From: Desulfofustis sp.
GTDB lineage: Bacteria; Desulfobacterota; Desulfobulbia; Desulfobulbales; Desulfocapsaceae
Reading direction: 5' to 3'
Assembly (NCBI GenBank): GCA_029287755.1
Contig: JARFQM010000458.1
Span: forward strand, 1 to 12,351
DNA: 12,351 nt
Shown here: positions 1 through 6,572 of the stretch, piece after piece
Position numbering within the stretch: the first letter of the stretch is position 1
How the letters are laid out: the number at the start of each line of letters is the position of its first letter
The notes under the pieces: model-generated
Database searches by the model: none
Seen by the model: the letters and a program-made list of their open reading frames with translations, nothing else
What the model was told of the DNA's origin: nothing
Program-made: the position numbers and the translations under genes

Positions 1-118
1 GTCGATCAGCGACGTAATGCTCGGTGCCGCACCCTTTGTTTTCATGATAGGCATCATGATCGTGCTGCTGGTAATCTTCCCCGAGATAGCCCTCTATTTT
101 ACCCAGTTCGTCAATTAG
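1..118 (+). CDS. TRAP transporter large permease (DctM), C-terminal end, 5' truncated by window edge
   Basis: Only the last 38 codons are present, read from base 2 to a TAG stop. The peptide begins SISDVMLGAAPF and ends in a hydrophobic helix and a short tail. It aligns without gaps to the last 38 residues of the complete DctM at 6573-7877, which begin SLMDIIRGAIPF; both share the D-x-x-x-G-x-x-PF pattern and an FP before the final segment. DctM is the 12-helix ion-coupled permease of tripartite TRAP carriers in the inner membrane. The start and the partner genes lie outside the window. Family assignment rests on the short C-terminus and the internal comparison; another member of the same ion-transporter superfamily is possible but less likely. 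Confidence 0.75.
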   Translation, partial: SISDVMLGAAPFVFMIGIMIVLLVIFPEIALYFTQFVN

Positions 119-125
119 GATTGCA

Positions 126-221
126 ATGCGTGAGTTGAGACCTCCAGTTACTACGGAGCCCTTCATGGTTAAGGAGAAGCCGGCCGCTGACGAAATGTTA
201 GCAGCCCAAAACCAAGCTTAA
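126..221 (+). CDS. Small ORF of unknown function directly after dctM
   Basis: A 31-codon ORF opens with ATG seven bases after the upstream dctM stop and ends in TAA. An AGGA sequence overlapping the dctM stop codon lies five bases before the ATG, a workable ribosome binding site. The peptide starts MRELRPPVTTEPF and ends AADEMLAAQNQA. It is hydrophilic, with no signal peptide, membrane segment or cysteine. I do not recognise the family. It may be a genuine small protein translated with the TRAP operon, the truncated 5' end of a lost gene, or a chance ORF. Confidence 0.3.
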   Translation: MRELRPPVTTEPFMVKEKPAADEMLAAQNQA

Positions 222-497
222 AAAAAATAGTCGGGAGGATCAGTCACCCTGCTGTTCCCGGTCAGGCCCTGTGAGATAGAAACAGTTCCGGAGCACCCTT
301 GCGTCAGCCGGGAGGGAAGATACAAATATCTGGAAAACAGCGACAATCAGCTCATTTTAGGCATCACTCCGAGGAGAGCCTGCGGAGATGTAAACGGGGG
401 GCTCTGGTGCCGGTATGAGCAGGTATTTACCGAAGCAGTCATATCCCAGATAATCTGGAATGATAAAGAAAATTTAACCTGATGATGAGATTCAATA
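222..497. other. Intergenic stretch upstream of the lipoprotein gene
   Basis: No convincing coding frame is seen on either strand. An A8 run sits near 221-228. The only signal I can support is the sigma-70-like promoter at 426-454, listed separately. No clear terminator for the incoming dctM operon is visible. Confidence 0.5.
426..454 (+). promoter_or_regulatory. Predicted sigma-70 promoter of the DUF4156 lipoprotein gene
   Basis: TTTACC at 426-431 (four of six matches to TTGACA) and GATAAT at 449-454 (five of six to TATAAT) are separated by exactly 17 bases. Transcription would start near 461, giving a leader of about 37 bases before the ATG at 498. This is prediction from consensus only. 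Confidence 0.5.
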
Positions 498-821
498 ATG
501 AAAAAAACAATTTTTCTGACAATTTCAATGCTCTCGCTGCTCTCCGCGTGCACCTGGGTTGAACTCACCTCCATGGGAAGTGAAATTAAACTTGTTGAGC
601 AAAATGATGGTACACTTGCAACCTGTAAAAAGCTCGGCTCAGTAACCTCGATGGTGAAACATAAAATTGGCTCCTTTAATCGATCCGAGGAAAAAGTAAA
701 TGTGGAACTCGCGACAATTGCTCAAAATGAGGCTGCTGAGATGGGTGGCGACACTATTTCCGCAGAGGGCCCGAGTGACAACGGACGCAGGACTTTTTCC
801 GTGTATAAGTGCATGGAATAA
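498..821 (+). CDS. DUF4156-type outer-membrane lipoprotein
   Basis: A 107-residue protein with a short lipoprotein signal: MKK, a hydrophobic stretch, then the lipobox LSAC with Cys18 as the expected lipidated residue. The mature part carries features I associate with the DUF4156/YjeI-like lipoproteins: CTWVEL right after the lipobox, a central TCKKLG segment (Cys43), a conserved AQNEAAEMGGDT stretch at about residues 75-86, and a terminal VYKC. The two later cysteines could form a disulfide in the periplasm. The molecular role of the family is unknown. The residue after Cys18 is Thr, not Asp, which favours outer-membrane sorting by the classical +2 rule. The gene stands alone, with a predicted promoter just upstream and a weak Shine-Dalgarno. 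It converges on the RND gene with a gap of about 50 bases and no obvious terminator between them. Confidence 0.75.
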   Translation: MKKTIFLTISMLSLLSACTWVELTSMGSEIKLVEQNDGTLATCKKLGSVTSMVKHKIGSFNRSEEKVNVELATIAQNEAAEMGGDTISAEGPSDNGRRTFSVYKCME

Positions 822-873
822 TAAGTTTTCATAAACACCGAGAGTTCCTTTGCCCGGCACGCATCTATATGCC

Positions 874-3390
874 CTAGTGCTTGTTGAATGGTTTTAACCA
901 CACCAGCAGCTGCGGCAACAGGGTCAAAGAGGCAATAAGTGCTATAAACATAGCCAGACCGGTAAAGAGGCCAAAATAGATAGTGGGCCAGAAGTGAGAG
1001 AGTATCAGGATGGAAAAGCCTACGATAATGATCATGGAGGTGTAAAACATGGCATGTCCTATCGAGTTATGGCAGCGGTGCAGAGAACCGTAATAATCGC
1101 CGTCTATCTGGATCTCTTCTCTAAAACGATGGATATAGTGGATAGTGTTGTCCACTGCGATACCAATGCTGATGGCTGCGATGGTGATTGTCATCATATC
1201 CAGAGGAATGTCCAGCCAGCCCATCACCCCCAGTACGGCGCCAGCCGACAGCAGATTAGGGAACAAAGCAATAAGGGCAATGGTCAGCGACCGGAACAAA
1301 AATAGAAACATGATGAGCAGCGCCAGAGCAACCACTCCCAGTGTTTTGATTTGTGAAGCAAAAAGGCTCTGAAGCATATTGTTGTAGAGGACCATTGTCC
1401 CGGCCAGATGGACCTTGGTTTCATCGAGTTCGAGCTTATGAACGAGATCGTGTTTGAGTTCCTTGAGCAGGATATTTCTCTGCAGCGACTCCAGTGAGTC
1501 TATAATCCTTACCGTAAAGCGGACCTCGTTATTGTCGAAAGAAACGTACGGGGACAACAGCAGCTCTTTATATTTTTCAGGCAGTTTCGTATACAGAACC
1601 GCCATATCCAGGCTGTCCAGCGATTTTCCGTTATTGAGCCGCCTGCCTATTTTCAGAAGGGTCCCCAGCGACAACACTTTGCCGATCTCCGGCCTGCTCT
1701 CGAGATAGTCGTGTACGTCTTCGATGACTTCCAGACGATGGTCCATAAACCAATATTTCCCGCCATCATCCTTGGAAGCCCCCTCGTTCGAATCGGAGAA
1801 GAAATCCTCTTCTATCTCAAACTCATCGAATTCTTCATCTTCGCTGCCATCCTTCTCGAAGGTTTCAAATTGAACAATCACATCCAGAGGGGTGGTGCCT
1901 CCGAGCTTTTGGTCGATGATTTTCATGCCCTGGTATATTTCTGTCGACTCCTTGAAATAATCGATAAAACTGTTTTCTACCCGCAGCCTGGATACGCCTA
2001 TGACGGTTAAAATACTGAAAATTACAGTCAAAACTAGAATCACAGTGCCGTAAGCTTCTGTTATGCGTCCCAGAAATTGGGTAAATGAAAAATTGAGAAT
2101 TGTTTTTTGCGAAGGCGGCTTTGGCATTTTCATGAGCATCGCAGCTGCGGGGAAAAGCACAAAGGTCAGTAACAGCGATATCAGAATGCCGATACTCATC
2201 ATCCAGCCAAAGTGTATTACCGGCTTTATGTTGCTCAGCATAAGCGAGGTAAATCCGGCAATGGTAGTAAGAACGGCGAACAGGCACGGTATGAATTTCG
2301 ATTGAATGGTTCTGCTCAACAGGGTGCGGTAATCTGCTTCGGGGAGGGTCACCTGATATTCGCGAAAACGGACAATCAGATGAACGGCAATGGCCAGGGT
2401 GATTATCAGCTGCAGGGATATGAAATTAGATGAAATAACAGTGACATCCCAGGCAAAGGAGCCCAGAACGCCCAGCATTGCGATGACCGACAGAAAACAG
2501 CAGAGCATTGGTAAGAAAACCCATCGCTTACTCTTGAAAAACAGGCCAAGCATCAGAACCAGCAGCAGAAATACCCCCACGCCGAATATTCTCAGATCAT
2601 TTTTGATATAGGTAATCAAATCATCTGCTATCATGCTGATACCGCCGAGAAAAAGCTGGCCGCTGCCACGGTTCTCCTCCATAATGGCTCTTACCGCCAG
2701 GATATTTTCGTGTTGGCTCTCCGTCAACGAGGCCTGCTGCGTCCTTATTTCACTGACGATGCGGGCATACTCGGCGGCCTCGTCAGGAGATAGTTGTGCC
2801 TTAAGTTTTTTATCCAGCAATTCATTTCTGGCGGTGACAAGCGTGCGATAGGCGGGGTCGATTTTGAGGTTAACGATAATCGCCGTGGTCTTTAGATCCC
2901 TGCTCACCAGAAGATCCCGATAAAAAGGGCTTTCAGATAATTCCGTTTTCGCCAGGTTTTTATCTATTGCCGGCGATTCAAGGGACGGAATTTTATTTTT
3001 TGAAAGCTGCTTAAATGAAACCGGAGGGCTTTCCAGCAGAGGAACATCCAGAATGGTGAGCACGGACTCCACTGCTTCCAGGCGGTTCAGAGAATCCCGC
3101 AGCCTCGCGATAGTGGCGAGATTTTCTGGGTCGAGAAGATCGCCGGATGTGGGGGTAAAAGCAATCAGTAAAAAGTCCTGAATTCCATAGCGCTTGTATA
3201 TTTCACGGGCATAGCGCAAATCTTTATCGTTTTCCAGCAGCAGCGTTTCCGTGGAGGCGTCGATCCTGAAATTTCTGCTCTGGTATCCCAGTACTCCAAC
3301 AACCAGAGAGAGAAGTACGATAGTCCAAATAGGCCGGTCGAGAACCCAGCCTGTATACCAGTGCATGAACCTACCCTTGTTATTGTCCAT
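874..3390 (-). CDS. RND superfamily (MMPL/SSD-type) exporter
   Basis: A large integral membrane protein with the two-repeat RND layout. Numbering from an upstream in-frame GTG at 3477: one helix near 46-66, a long periplasmic domain, a helix cluster at about 296-448, another helix near 478-498, a second periplasmic domain, and a last cluster at about 708-860. The second half has the family signature GIAVDNTIHYIHRF with Asp776, the usual proton-relay position of HAE3/COG1033-type transporters. The matching place in the first half (before VHLIVRF) is Ala362. An acidic insertion fills residues 541-571. The substrate is unknown; lipids, hopanoids or small hydrophobic compounds are typical for the group. 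I chose ATG at 3390 because AGGGG lies just before it and the 29 residues from the GTG look non-conserved and lack a ribosome binding site. A third option is ATG at 3366. The gene is monocistronic here. Confidence 0.85.
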   Translation of the reverse strand: MDNNKGRFMHWYTGWVLDRPIWTIVLLSLVVGVLGYQSRNFRIDASTETLLLENDKDLRYAREIYKRYGIQDFLLIAFTPTSGDLLDPENLATIARLRDSLNRLEAVESVLTILDVPLLESPPVSFKQLSKNKIPSLESPAIDKNLAKTELSESPFYRDLLVSRDLKTTAIIVNLKIDPAYRTLVTARNELLDKKLKAQLSPDEAAEYARIVSEIRTQQASLTESQHENILAVRAIMEENRGSGQLFLGGISMIADDLITYIKNDLRIFGVGVFLLLVLMLGLFFKSKRWVFLPMLCCFLSVIAMLGVLGSFAWDVTVISSNFISLQLIITLAIAVHLIVRFREYQVTLPEADYRTLLSRTIQSKFIPCLFAVLTTIAGFTSLMLSNIKPVIHFGWMMSIGILISLLLTFVLFPAAAMLMKMPKPPSQKTILNFSFTQFLGRITEAYGTVILVLTVIFSILTVIGVSRLRVENSFIDYFKESTEIYQGMKIIDQKLGGTTPLDVIVQFETFEKDGSEDEEFDEFEIEEDFFSDSNEGASKDDGGKYWFMDHRLEVIEDVHDYLESRPEIGKVLSLGTLLKIGRRLNNGKSLDSLDMAVLYTKLPEKYKELLLSPYVSFDNNEVRFTVRIIDSLESLQRNILLKELKHDLVHKLELDETKVHLAGTMVLYNNMLQSLFASQIKTLGVVALALLIMFLFLFRSLTIALIALFPNLLSAGAVLGVMGWLDIPLDMMTITIAAISIGIAVDNTIHYIHRFREEIQIDGDYYGSLHRCHNSIGHAMFYTSMIIIVGFSILILSHFWPTIYFGLFTGLAMFIALIASLTLLPQLLVWLKPFNKH

Positions 3391-3502
3391 AAACCCCTGC
3401 AGTCCGTAATATTCCGCTAGTATGTATTCTGGAGAAAAATAATCAGCGCTTGACTGGCACTGATGCTCGAGCTGCACGTCCCAGTCTGTCTATGTGTCTG
3501 AT

Positions 3503-3530
3503 GTTATACACCACACCCCACATTTGTTCA
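3503..3530 (-). promoter_or_regulatory. Possible promoter of the RND exporter gene
   Basis: On the minus strand TGAACA (3525-3530; four of six to TTGACA) and TATAAC (3503-3508; five of six to TATAAT) are 16 bases apart. The first direct-repeat unit (3510-3525) covers the spacer, which would suit a regulator binding there. The consensus match is modest. Confidence 0.3.
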
Positions 3531-3554
3531 GGTAATAAACCACACAACACATTT
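3510..3554. repeat. Pair of 16-bp direct repeats, 29-bp period
   Basis: ACCACACCCCACATTT at 3510-3525 recurs as ACCACACAACACATTT at 3539-3554, with 14 of 16 bases identical. The unit starts are 29 bases apart, close to three helical turns, so both copies face the same side of the DNA. One copy overlaps the predicted RND promoter. Binding sites for a regulator or remains of a mobile-element end are both possible. Confidence 0.5.
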
Positions 3555-3591
3555 AAAATGCGATGCTCAACTTTATACAGGTAAGCCTTCT

Positions 3592-3657
3592 CCTCGTGGG
3601 CGCCCTTCTCTCATCTGTCATGCCATCCTGACTGAGAGTGGGTGCCGCGCATCGAGG
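3592..3657. repeat. Long imperfect inverted repeat in the divergent intergenic region
   Basis: Three complementary blocks nest in order. CTCTCA (3608-3613) pairs with TGAGAG (3633-3638). GGCGCCC (3599-3605) pairs with GGGTGCC (3640-3646) with one G-T wobble. CCTCG (3592-3596) pairs with CGAGG (3653-3657). The loop is 19 bases and the blocks are joined by small asymmetric bulges. No U-run follows on the + strand, so it is not a standard terminator. It may be a leader structure, a binding site or a relic of a small transposable repeat. Confidence 0.45.
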
Positions 3658-3807
3658 TCAATGCTTTCTTATTATCTTCCGGTTGACCAGACTCAAAGAA
3701 AAGAAACTTAACGCTAATTCTGATAATATACGCCCTGGAGAAATTTGGCCCGGTTAGAAATAGTGAGAAAACAGAGTTAAGCCTACATAAGGAGCTCGGA
3801 CAGAATC

Positions 3808-4701
3808 ATGAAGAGTACAACCCGGTTTCGCCATCTTCTGAACTCGCCTGACATCTTAGTGCTCCCGGGGGCACATGATGCCCTGACAGCCAGAATCATT
3901 AGCCAGTGCGGCTTTAAAGCCTATGTGGCCGGCGGCTATTCAGCAACTGCCGGGCTACTGGGTGCTCCAGATATCTCTCAGCTTTCCATGACCGAAATGG
4001 CTGATTTCTATGCCCGCCTCTCGGACGCGTCTCCCTTGCCAGTTCTCGCTGATGCCGATACTGGTTATGGGGGGCCGGCCAATGTCGTTCGCACCGTCAG
4101 GGCCTATGAGCGTGCAGGTGTTGCGGCCCTCTTCATCGAAGACCAGGTATTCCCCAAGCGATGCGGCCACATGGAAGGAAAGCGGGTTGTACCGCGAACT
4201 GAGTGGCTGGAGAAAATTAAGGCTGCACTCGATACCCGGGTAGATCACGACCTGGTAATCATGGCGCGAACCGATGCCATTGCGGTCGCAGGCATCGACG
4301 AGGCCCTTGACAGGGCCCGTTTAGCGCTCGAAATCGGCGCCGATCTATTGTTCATCGAAGCCCCGACAGATATCGAGCAGATGCGCCGCATCTGCTCAGA
4401 ATTGGCTGGTTTGACGCTGGCAAACAACGTCGAAGGGGGCAAGACGCCCTTCCTGTCCGCCCCGGAATTACAGGACATAGGCTACGCCGCGGTGGCGTAC
4501 CCGGTTTCCGCCACCTACACCATCGCCAAGGCCGTGCAGGAGTTGATGGCCGCTCTGGCCAGCGACGGGACAACCCTGAGCATGGCTGAGCGCATGGTGA
4601 GCTTCGAAGAGTTTAACCGTACGGTGGGTCTGGATGAAATTCGTGCTCAGGAAACAGCCTGTTCGGTTTTCGCCAAATCGATTTGTGACAGCAGTGGTTG
4701 A
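3808..4701 (+). CDS. Isocitrate lyase/PEP mutase-family C-C lyase (methylisocitrate or 2,3-dimethylmalate lyase-like)
   Basis: A 297-residue TIM-barrel enzyme of the isocitrate lyase/phosphoenolpyruvate mutase superfamily, at normal length. Visible landmarks: the N-terminal VLPGAHDALTARI segment; a substrate-loop YSATAGLLGAPD at about 44-55; the metal-binding LADADTGYG with Asp82 and Asp84; FIEDQ at 110-114; the catalytic loop KRCGH at 117-121 with Cys119; ARTDA at 153-157; and NNVEGGKTP at 206-214. The KxCGH cysteine is the acid catalyst of the C-C lyases and is missing from PEP mutase, so a retro-aldol lyase is expected, splitting a 2-substituted malate or isocitrate-like acid to pyruvate, glyoxylate or succinate-type products. 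HMEGK after the cysteine motif points away from the canonical PrpB HRPNK form. It precedes the TRAP genes by 211 bases on the same strand, suggesting a shared catabolic role. The exact substrate is not assigned. Confidence 0.85.
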   Translation: MKSTTRFRHLLNSPDILVLPGAHDALTARIISQCGFKAYVAGGYSATAGLLGAPDISQLSMTEMADFYARLSDASPLPVLADADTGYGGPANVVRTVRAYERAGVAALFIEDQVFPKRCGHMEGKRVVPRTEWLEKIKAALDTRVDHDLVIMARTDAIAVAGIDEALDRARLALEIGADLLFIEAPTDIEQMRRICSELAGLTLANNVEGGKTPFLSAPELQDIGYAAVAYPVSATYTIAKAVQELMAALASDGTTLSMAERMVSFEEFNRTVGLDEIRAQETACSVFAKSICDSSG

Positions 4702-4842
4702 GAAAAGTTGTTCATTTTTTTTTTGAGCTATGGTTAATCTACATACCTCCAGTGGCACGGGGGTGTTCTGAGAGAAGATGTTTTACCTCTGCTTACTTCG
4801 CTTGAGCGCAGTGACACAGGGATAGTCAAACAACAGTGAATT

Positions 4843-4860
4843 CGCACTTATGAAAGTGCG
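4843..4860. promoter_or_regulatory. Perfect palindrome upstream of dctP
   Basis: CGCACTT (4843-4849) and AAGTGCG (4854-4860) form a perfect 7-bp inverted repeat around ATGA, extendable by two U-G pairs if transcribed. It lies 52 bases before the dctP start. It could be an operator for a local regulator or a hairpin in the dctP leader. No convincing sigma-70 promoter was found beside it. Confidence 0.4.
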
Positions 4861-4912
4861 GGCAACTAAGTAACCTACGCAGTCAAACTTCAAACCCGGG
4901 AGGAGATTCGTT

Positions 4913-5917
4913 ATGAAAATGATGCGCCTGATGAGCTTATCAATTCTTACCGTTGCACTGGTATGTCTGGGGCAAACTGTGAGAGCCCAGGACAAGCCGA
5001 TTGAAATCGTTTTTTCGACCTATATGCCAACTTCGTATCCTTATCTGGTACAGCCGCTGCAGGATTTCATTACCTATGTGGAAAAAGAAACCGGCGGGAA
5101 AGTGAAGTTTAAATTTTTCCATTCCGGGCAGCTCTACAAAGGCAAGGAGGAATTCGCCGCCCTGGAACGAGGCGATATCGACATGGCCGCCCCCAATGAT
5201 CTTTATCTGACCGGGATCATACCCAATACTGGAATCAGTAATTTGCCTTTTTTGTGGGAGACCCCGGCCAGCATGCAGAAAAGTCTCGATGCCGGCCTCT
5301 GGGACCTGGGCATCAATCAGAAATTCGAAGAGCATAACGTGAAAGTGCTGGGAACCGCAGCCGGCGGCCCGTATCAGATTTATTCCAAGGGCTTTGAGGT
5401 GAAATTGCCCGCCGACTTCAAAGGTCAGAAGTGGGCCGTATCGGGCAGCACGGCAAGTAAAGCGGTAGAATTGATGGAGGGGAGCCCGACTACAATGAGC
5501 TCTGGTGAACTGTACCTGGCTTTGCAGCGCGGCACCATCAACGGTACCACCCGCCCCCTGATTACCGGACTTGGGCGCAAATTATACGAGGTGGTGGACA
5601 ACCTGGCGGTCACCAACATGGCCTATTTTACTTGTGTTTTAGCGATTAACAAAAGCAAGTGGGAAAGTCTGCCGAAAGATGTTCAGGAAGTAATGATTGA
5701 AGGCGGTAAAAAGCGCGACCAGCAGCAGCTGATGATGCTGGAGGAATTCATGGCAGATGCCGTCAATCAGTACAAGGAAAAAGGCGTCAATGTTCATATT
5801 TCCAGTCCGGAAGAGCTGGCTAAATTCAAAGAGGTAATGATCCCCGTGCATGAGTGGTGGTTGACCAAAGTGCCGGACGGGAAAAAATACCTTGATTTCA
5901 TCGCCCAGAACAAATGA
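4913..5917 (+). CDS. TRAP transporter substrate-binding protein (DctP family)
   Basis: A 334-residue periplasmic solute receptor for a TRAP carrier. It has a clear Sec signal peptide (MKMMR, a hydrophobic core, then VRA) with predicted cleavage before Gln26. The two-lobe DctP fold is supported by a beta-strand with YMPTSYPY, the GQLYKGKEE segment, ERGDIDMA, LPFLW, and the domain-2 block with GELYLALQRGTING at 198-211. In most DctP receptors the strand after DLKG reads G-x-K-x-R-V and the Arg clamps the substrate carboxylate. Here the equivalent is GQKWAV, with Ala175 at that place; Arg214 in the nearby TTRP might substitute. The start is fixed by a strong GGGAGGAG with seven bases to ATG. It is the first gene of dctP-dctQ-dctM and is followed by a stem-loop that would raise its expression over the permeases. 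The ligand is unknown. Confidence 0.9.
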   Translation: MKMMRLMSLSILTVALVCLGQTVRAQDKPIEIVFSTYMPTSYPYLVQPLQDFITYVEKETGGKVKFKFFHSGQLYKGKEEFAALERGDIDMAAPNDLYLTGIIPNTGISNLPFLWETPASMQKSLDAGLWDLGINQKFEEHNVKVLGTAAGGPYQIYSKGFEVKLPADFKGQKWAVSGSTASKAVELMEGSPTTMSSGELYLALQRGTINGTTRPLITGLGRKLYEVVDNLAVTNMAYFTCVLAINKSKWESLPKDVQEVMIEGGKKRDQQQLMMLEEFMADAVNQYKEKGVNVHISSPEELAKFKEVMIPVHEWWLTKVPDGKKYLDFIAQNK

Positions 5918-5943
5918 TTCGCACTATCTTCTTTTGAGATGTT

Positions 5944-5990
5944 GAAAGCGGCCGGATAGCGGGGCGATACTCCCGGTATCCGGCTTTCTT
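5944..5990 (+). terminator. Intercistronic stem-loop between dctP and dctQ (attenuator or mRNA stabiliser)
   Basis: GCCGGATA (5951-5958) pairs perfectly with TATCCGGC (5977-5984). Inside it, after a single G-G mismatch, CGGG pairs with CCCG around an eight-base loop. GAAA (5944-5947) and TTTC (5985-5988) can extend the base. The trailing sequence is TTTCTTCCC, only partly U-rich, so partial termination or 3'-end protection of the dctP message is more likely than full termination. It sits 27 bases after the dctP stop. Confidence 0.65.
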
Positions 5991-6021
5991 CCCGGCATCG
6001 TAACACAGATAAAGGAGCCAT

Positions 6022-6558
6022 TTGCACAACGATATTCCCAGCGACATGAAGAATTTTCTGCATCCGTTATTCAACTGCTTCGAGCGCATCAGCCGTCTTG
6101 GTGCGGTCCTGGCCGAGATCTGCCTGGTGCTGCTTTTAATTCTCGTCTTTAATGAAGTGATTGCCCGCTACCTTCTGAACAAACCCACGCTCTATTCGGT
6201 CGAACTCAGCGAGTATCTGCTCTTGTTCGTTGCCTTCATGGCTGCCGGCTGGGTGATGCAGAATGACCGGCATGTGAAGATGCACTCCGTGGTGAATCTC
6301 ATGCCGGAAAAAGTCAGACACGTGCTCGATATCTGCACCTCAGCCATTGTTCTTGTATTTTGCCTGATTCTCGTCTGGGAGGGAGCTAAATCGTCGTTAA
6401 TGGCTTTTGCCGGGGGATATCACTCGAGTTCCCTGCTCAATGTACCCCTGTGGATTCCCTATGCCATCATCCCGATCGGCTCTCTCATACTCACACTCCA
6501 GGTTCTGGTTCGCATCGTCAGGCTGATATGGCCGCCGATCAGTTCGGATAACCCGTAA
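6022..6558 (+). CDS. TRAP transporter small permease (DctQ)
   Basis: A 178-residue inner-membrane protein with the four helices expected for DctQ: about 32-52 (LLLILVFNEVIARYLL), 61-80 (SEYLLLFVAFMAAGWVM), 98-118 and 139-165. NEVIARYLLNKPTLYSVELSEYL is split here as NEVIARYLLNKP followed by YSVELSEYLL, the usual DctQ signature with the conserved Glu in the second helix. DctQ pairs with DctM to form the membrane part of the carrier. The start is TTG at 6022, chosen because AAAGGAG ends four bases before it. The next in-frame ATG at 6046 has no Shine-Dalgarno. It follows dctP by 104 bases containing a stem-loop and precedes dctM by 14 bases. Confidence 0.88.
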   Translation: MHNDIPSDMKNFLHPLFNCFERISRLGAVLAEICLVLLLILVFNEVIARYLLNKPTLYSVELSEYLLLFVAFMAAGWVMQNDRHVKMHSVVNLMPEKVRHVLDICTSAIVLVFCLILVWEGAKSSLMAFAGGYHSSSLLNVPLWIPYAIIPIGSLILTLQVLVRIVRLIWPPISSDNP

Positions 6559-6572
6559 GCAAAAGGAGTAAC

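Larger units (their letters stand above)
3478..3807. other. 330-bp divergent intergenic region
   Basis: This gap lies between the 5' ends of the divergent RND and PEPM-family lyase genes, so it should hold both promoters. It contains a 16-bp direct repeat (3510-3554), a long imperfect inverted repeat (3592-3657) and an AT-rich segment with TGATAATAT at 3721-3729, which could be an extended -10 for the lyase gene but has no good -35. No coding frame is credible. The lyase leader contains GGAG at 3791-3794, 13 bases before the ATG, which is long spacing. Confidence 0.5.

Noticed and set aside
208..258. Minus-strand terminator formed by CGGGA/TCCCG beside an A8 run
   Set aside because: The stem is only 5 bp with a loop near 20 bases, and no minus-strand gene upstream would need it.
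3683..3729. TTGACC and TAATAT as a promoter for the lyase gene
   Set aside because: The spacing between the two elements is about 35 bases, far from 16-18; only an unsupported extended -10 remains.
4715..4724. Run of ten T after the lyase gene, as a possible terminator
   Set aside because: No stem of useful length precedes it on the + strand, so it does not fit an intrinsic terminator.
4753..4768. Possible sigma-54 promoter upstream of dctP
   Set aside because: TGGCACG matches the -24 element, but the -12 element at the required spacing reads TGTTC and lacks the essential GC.
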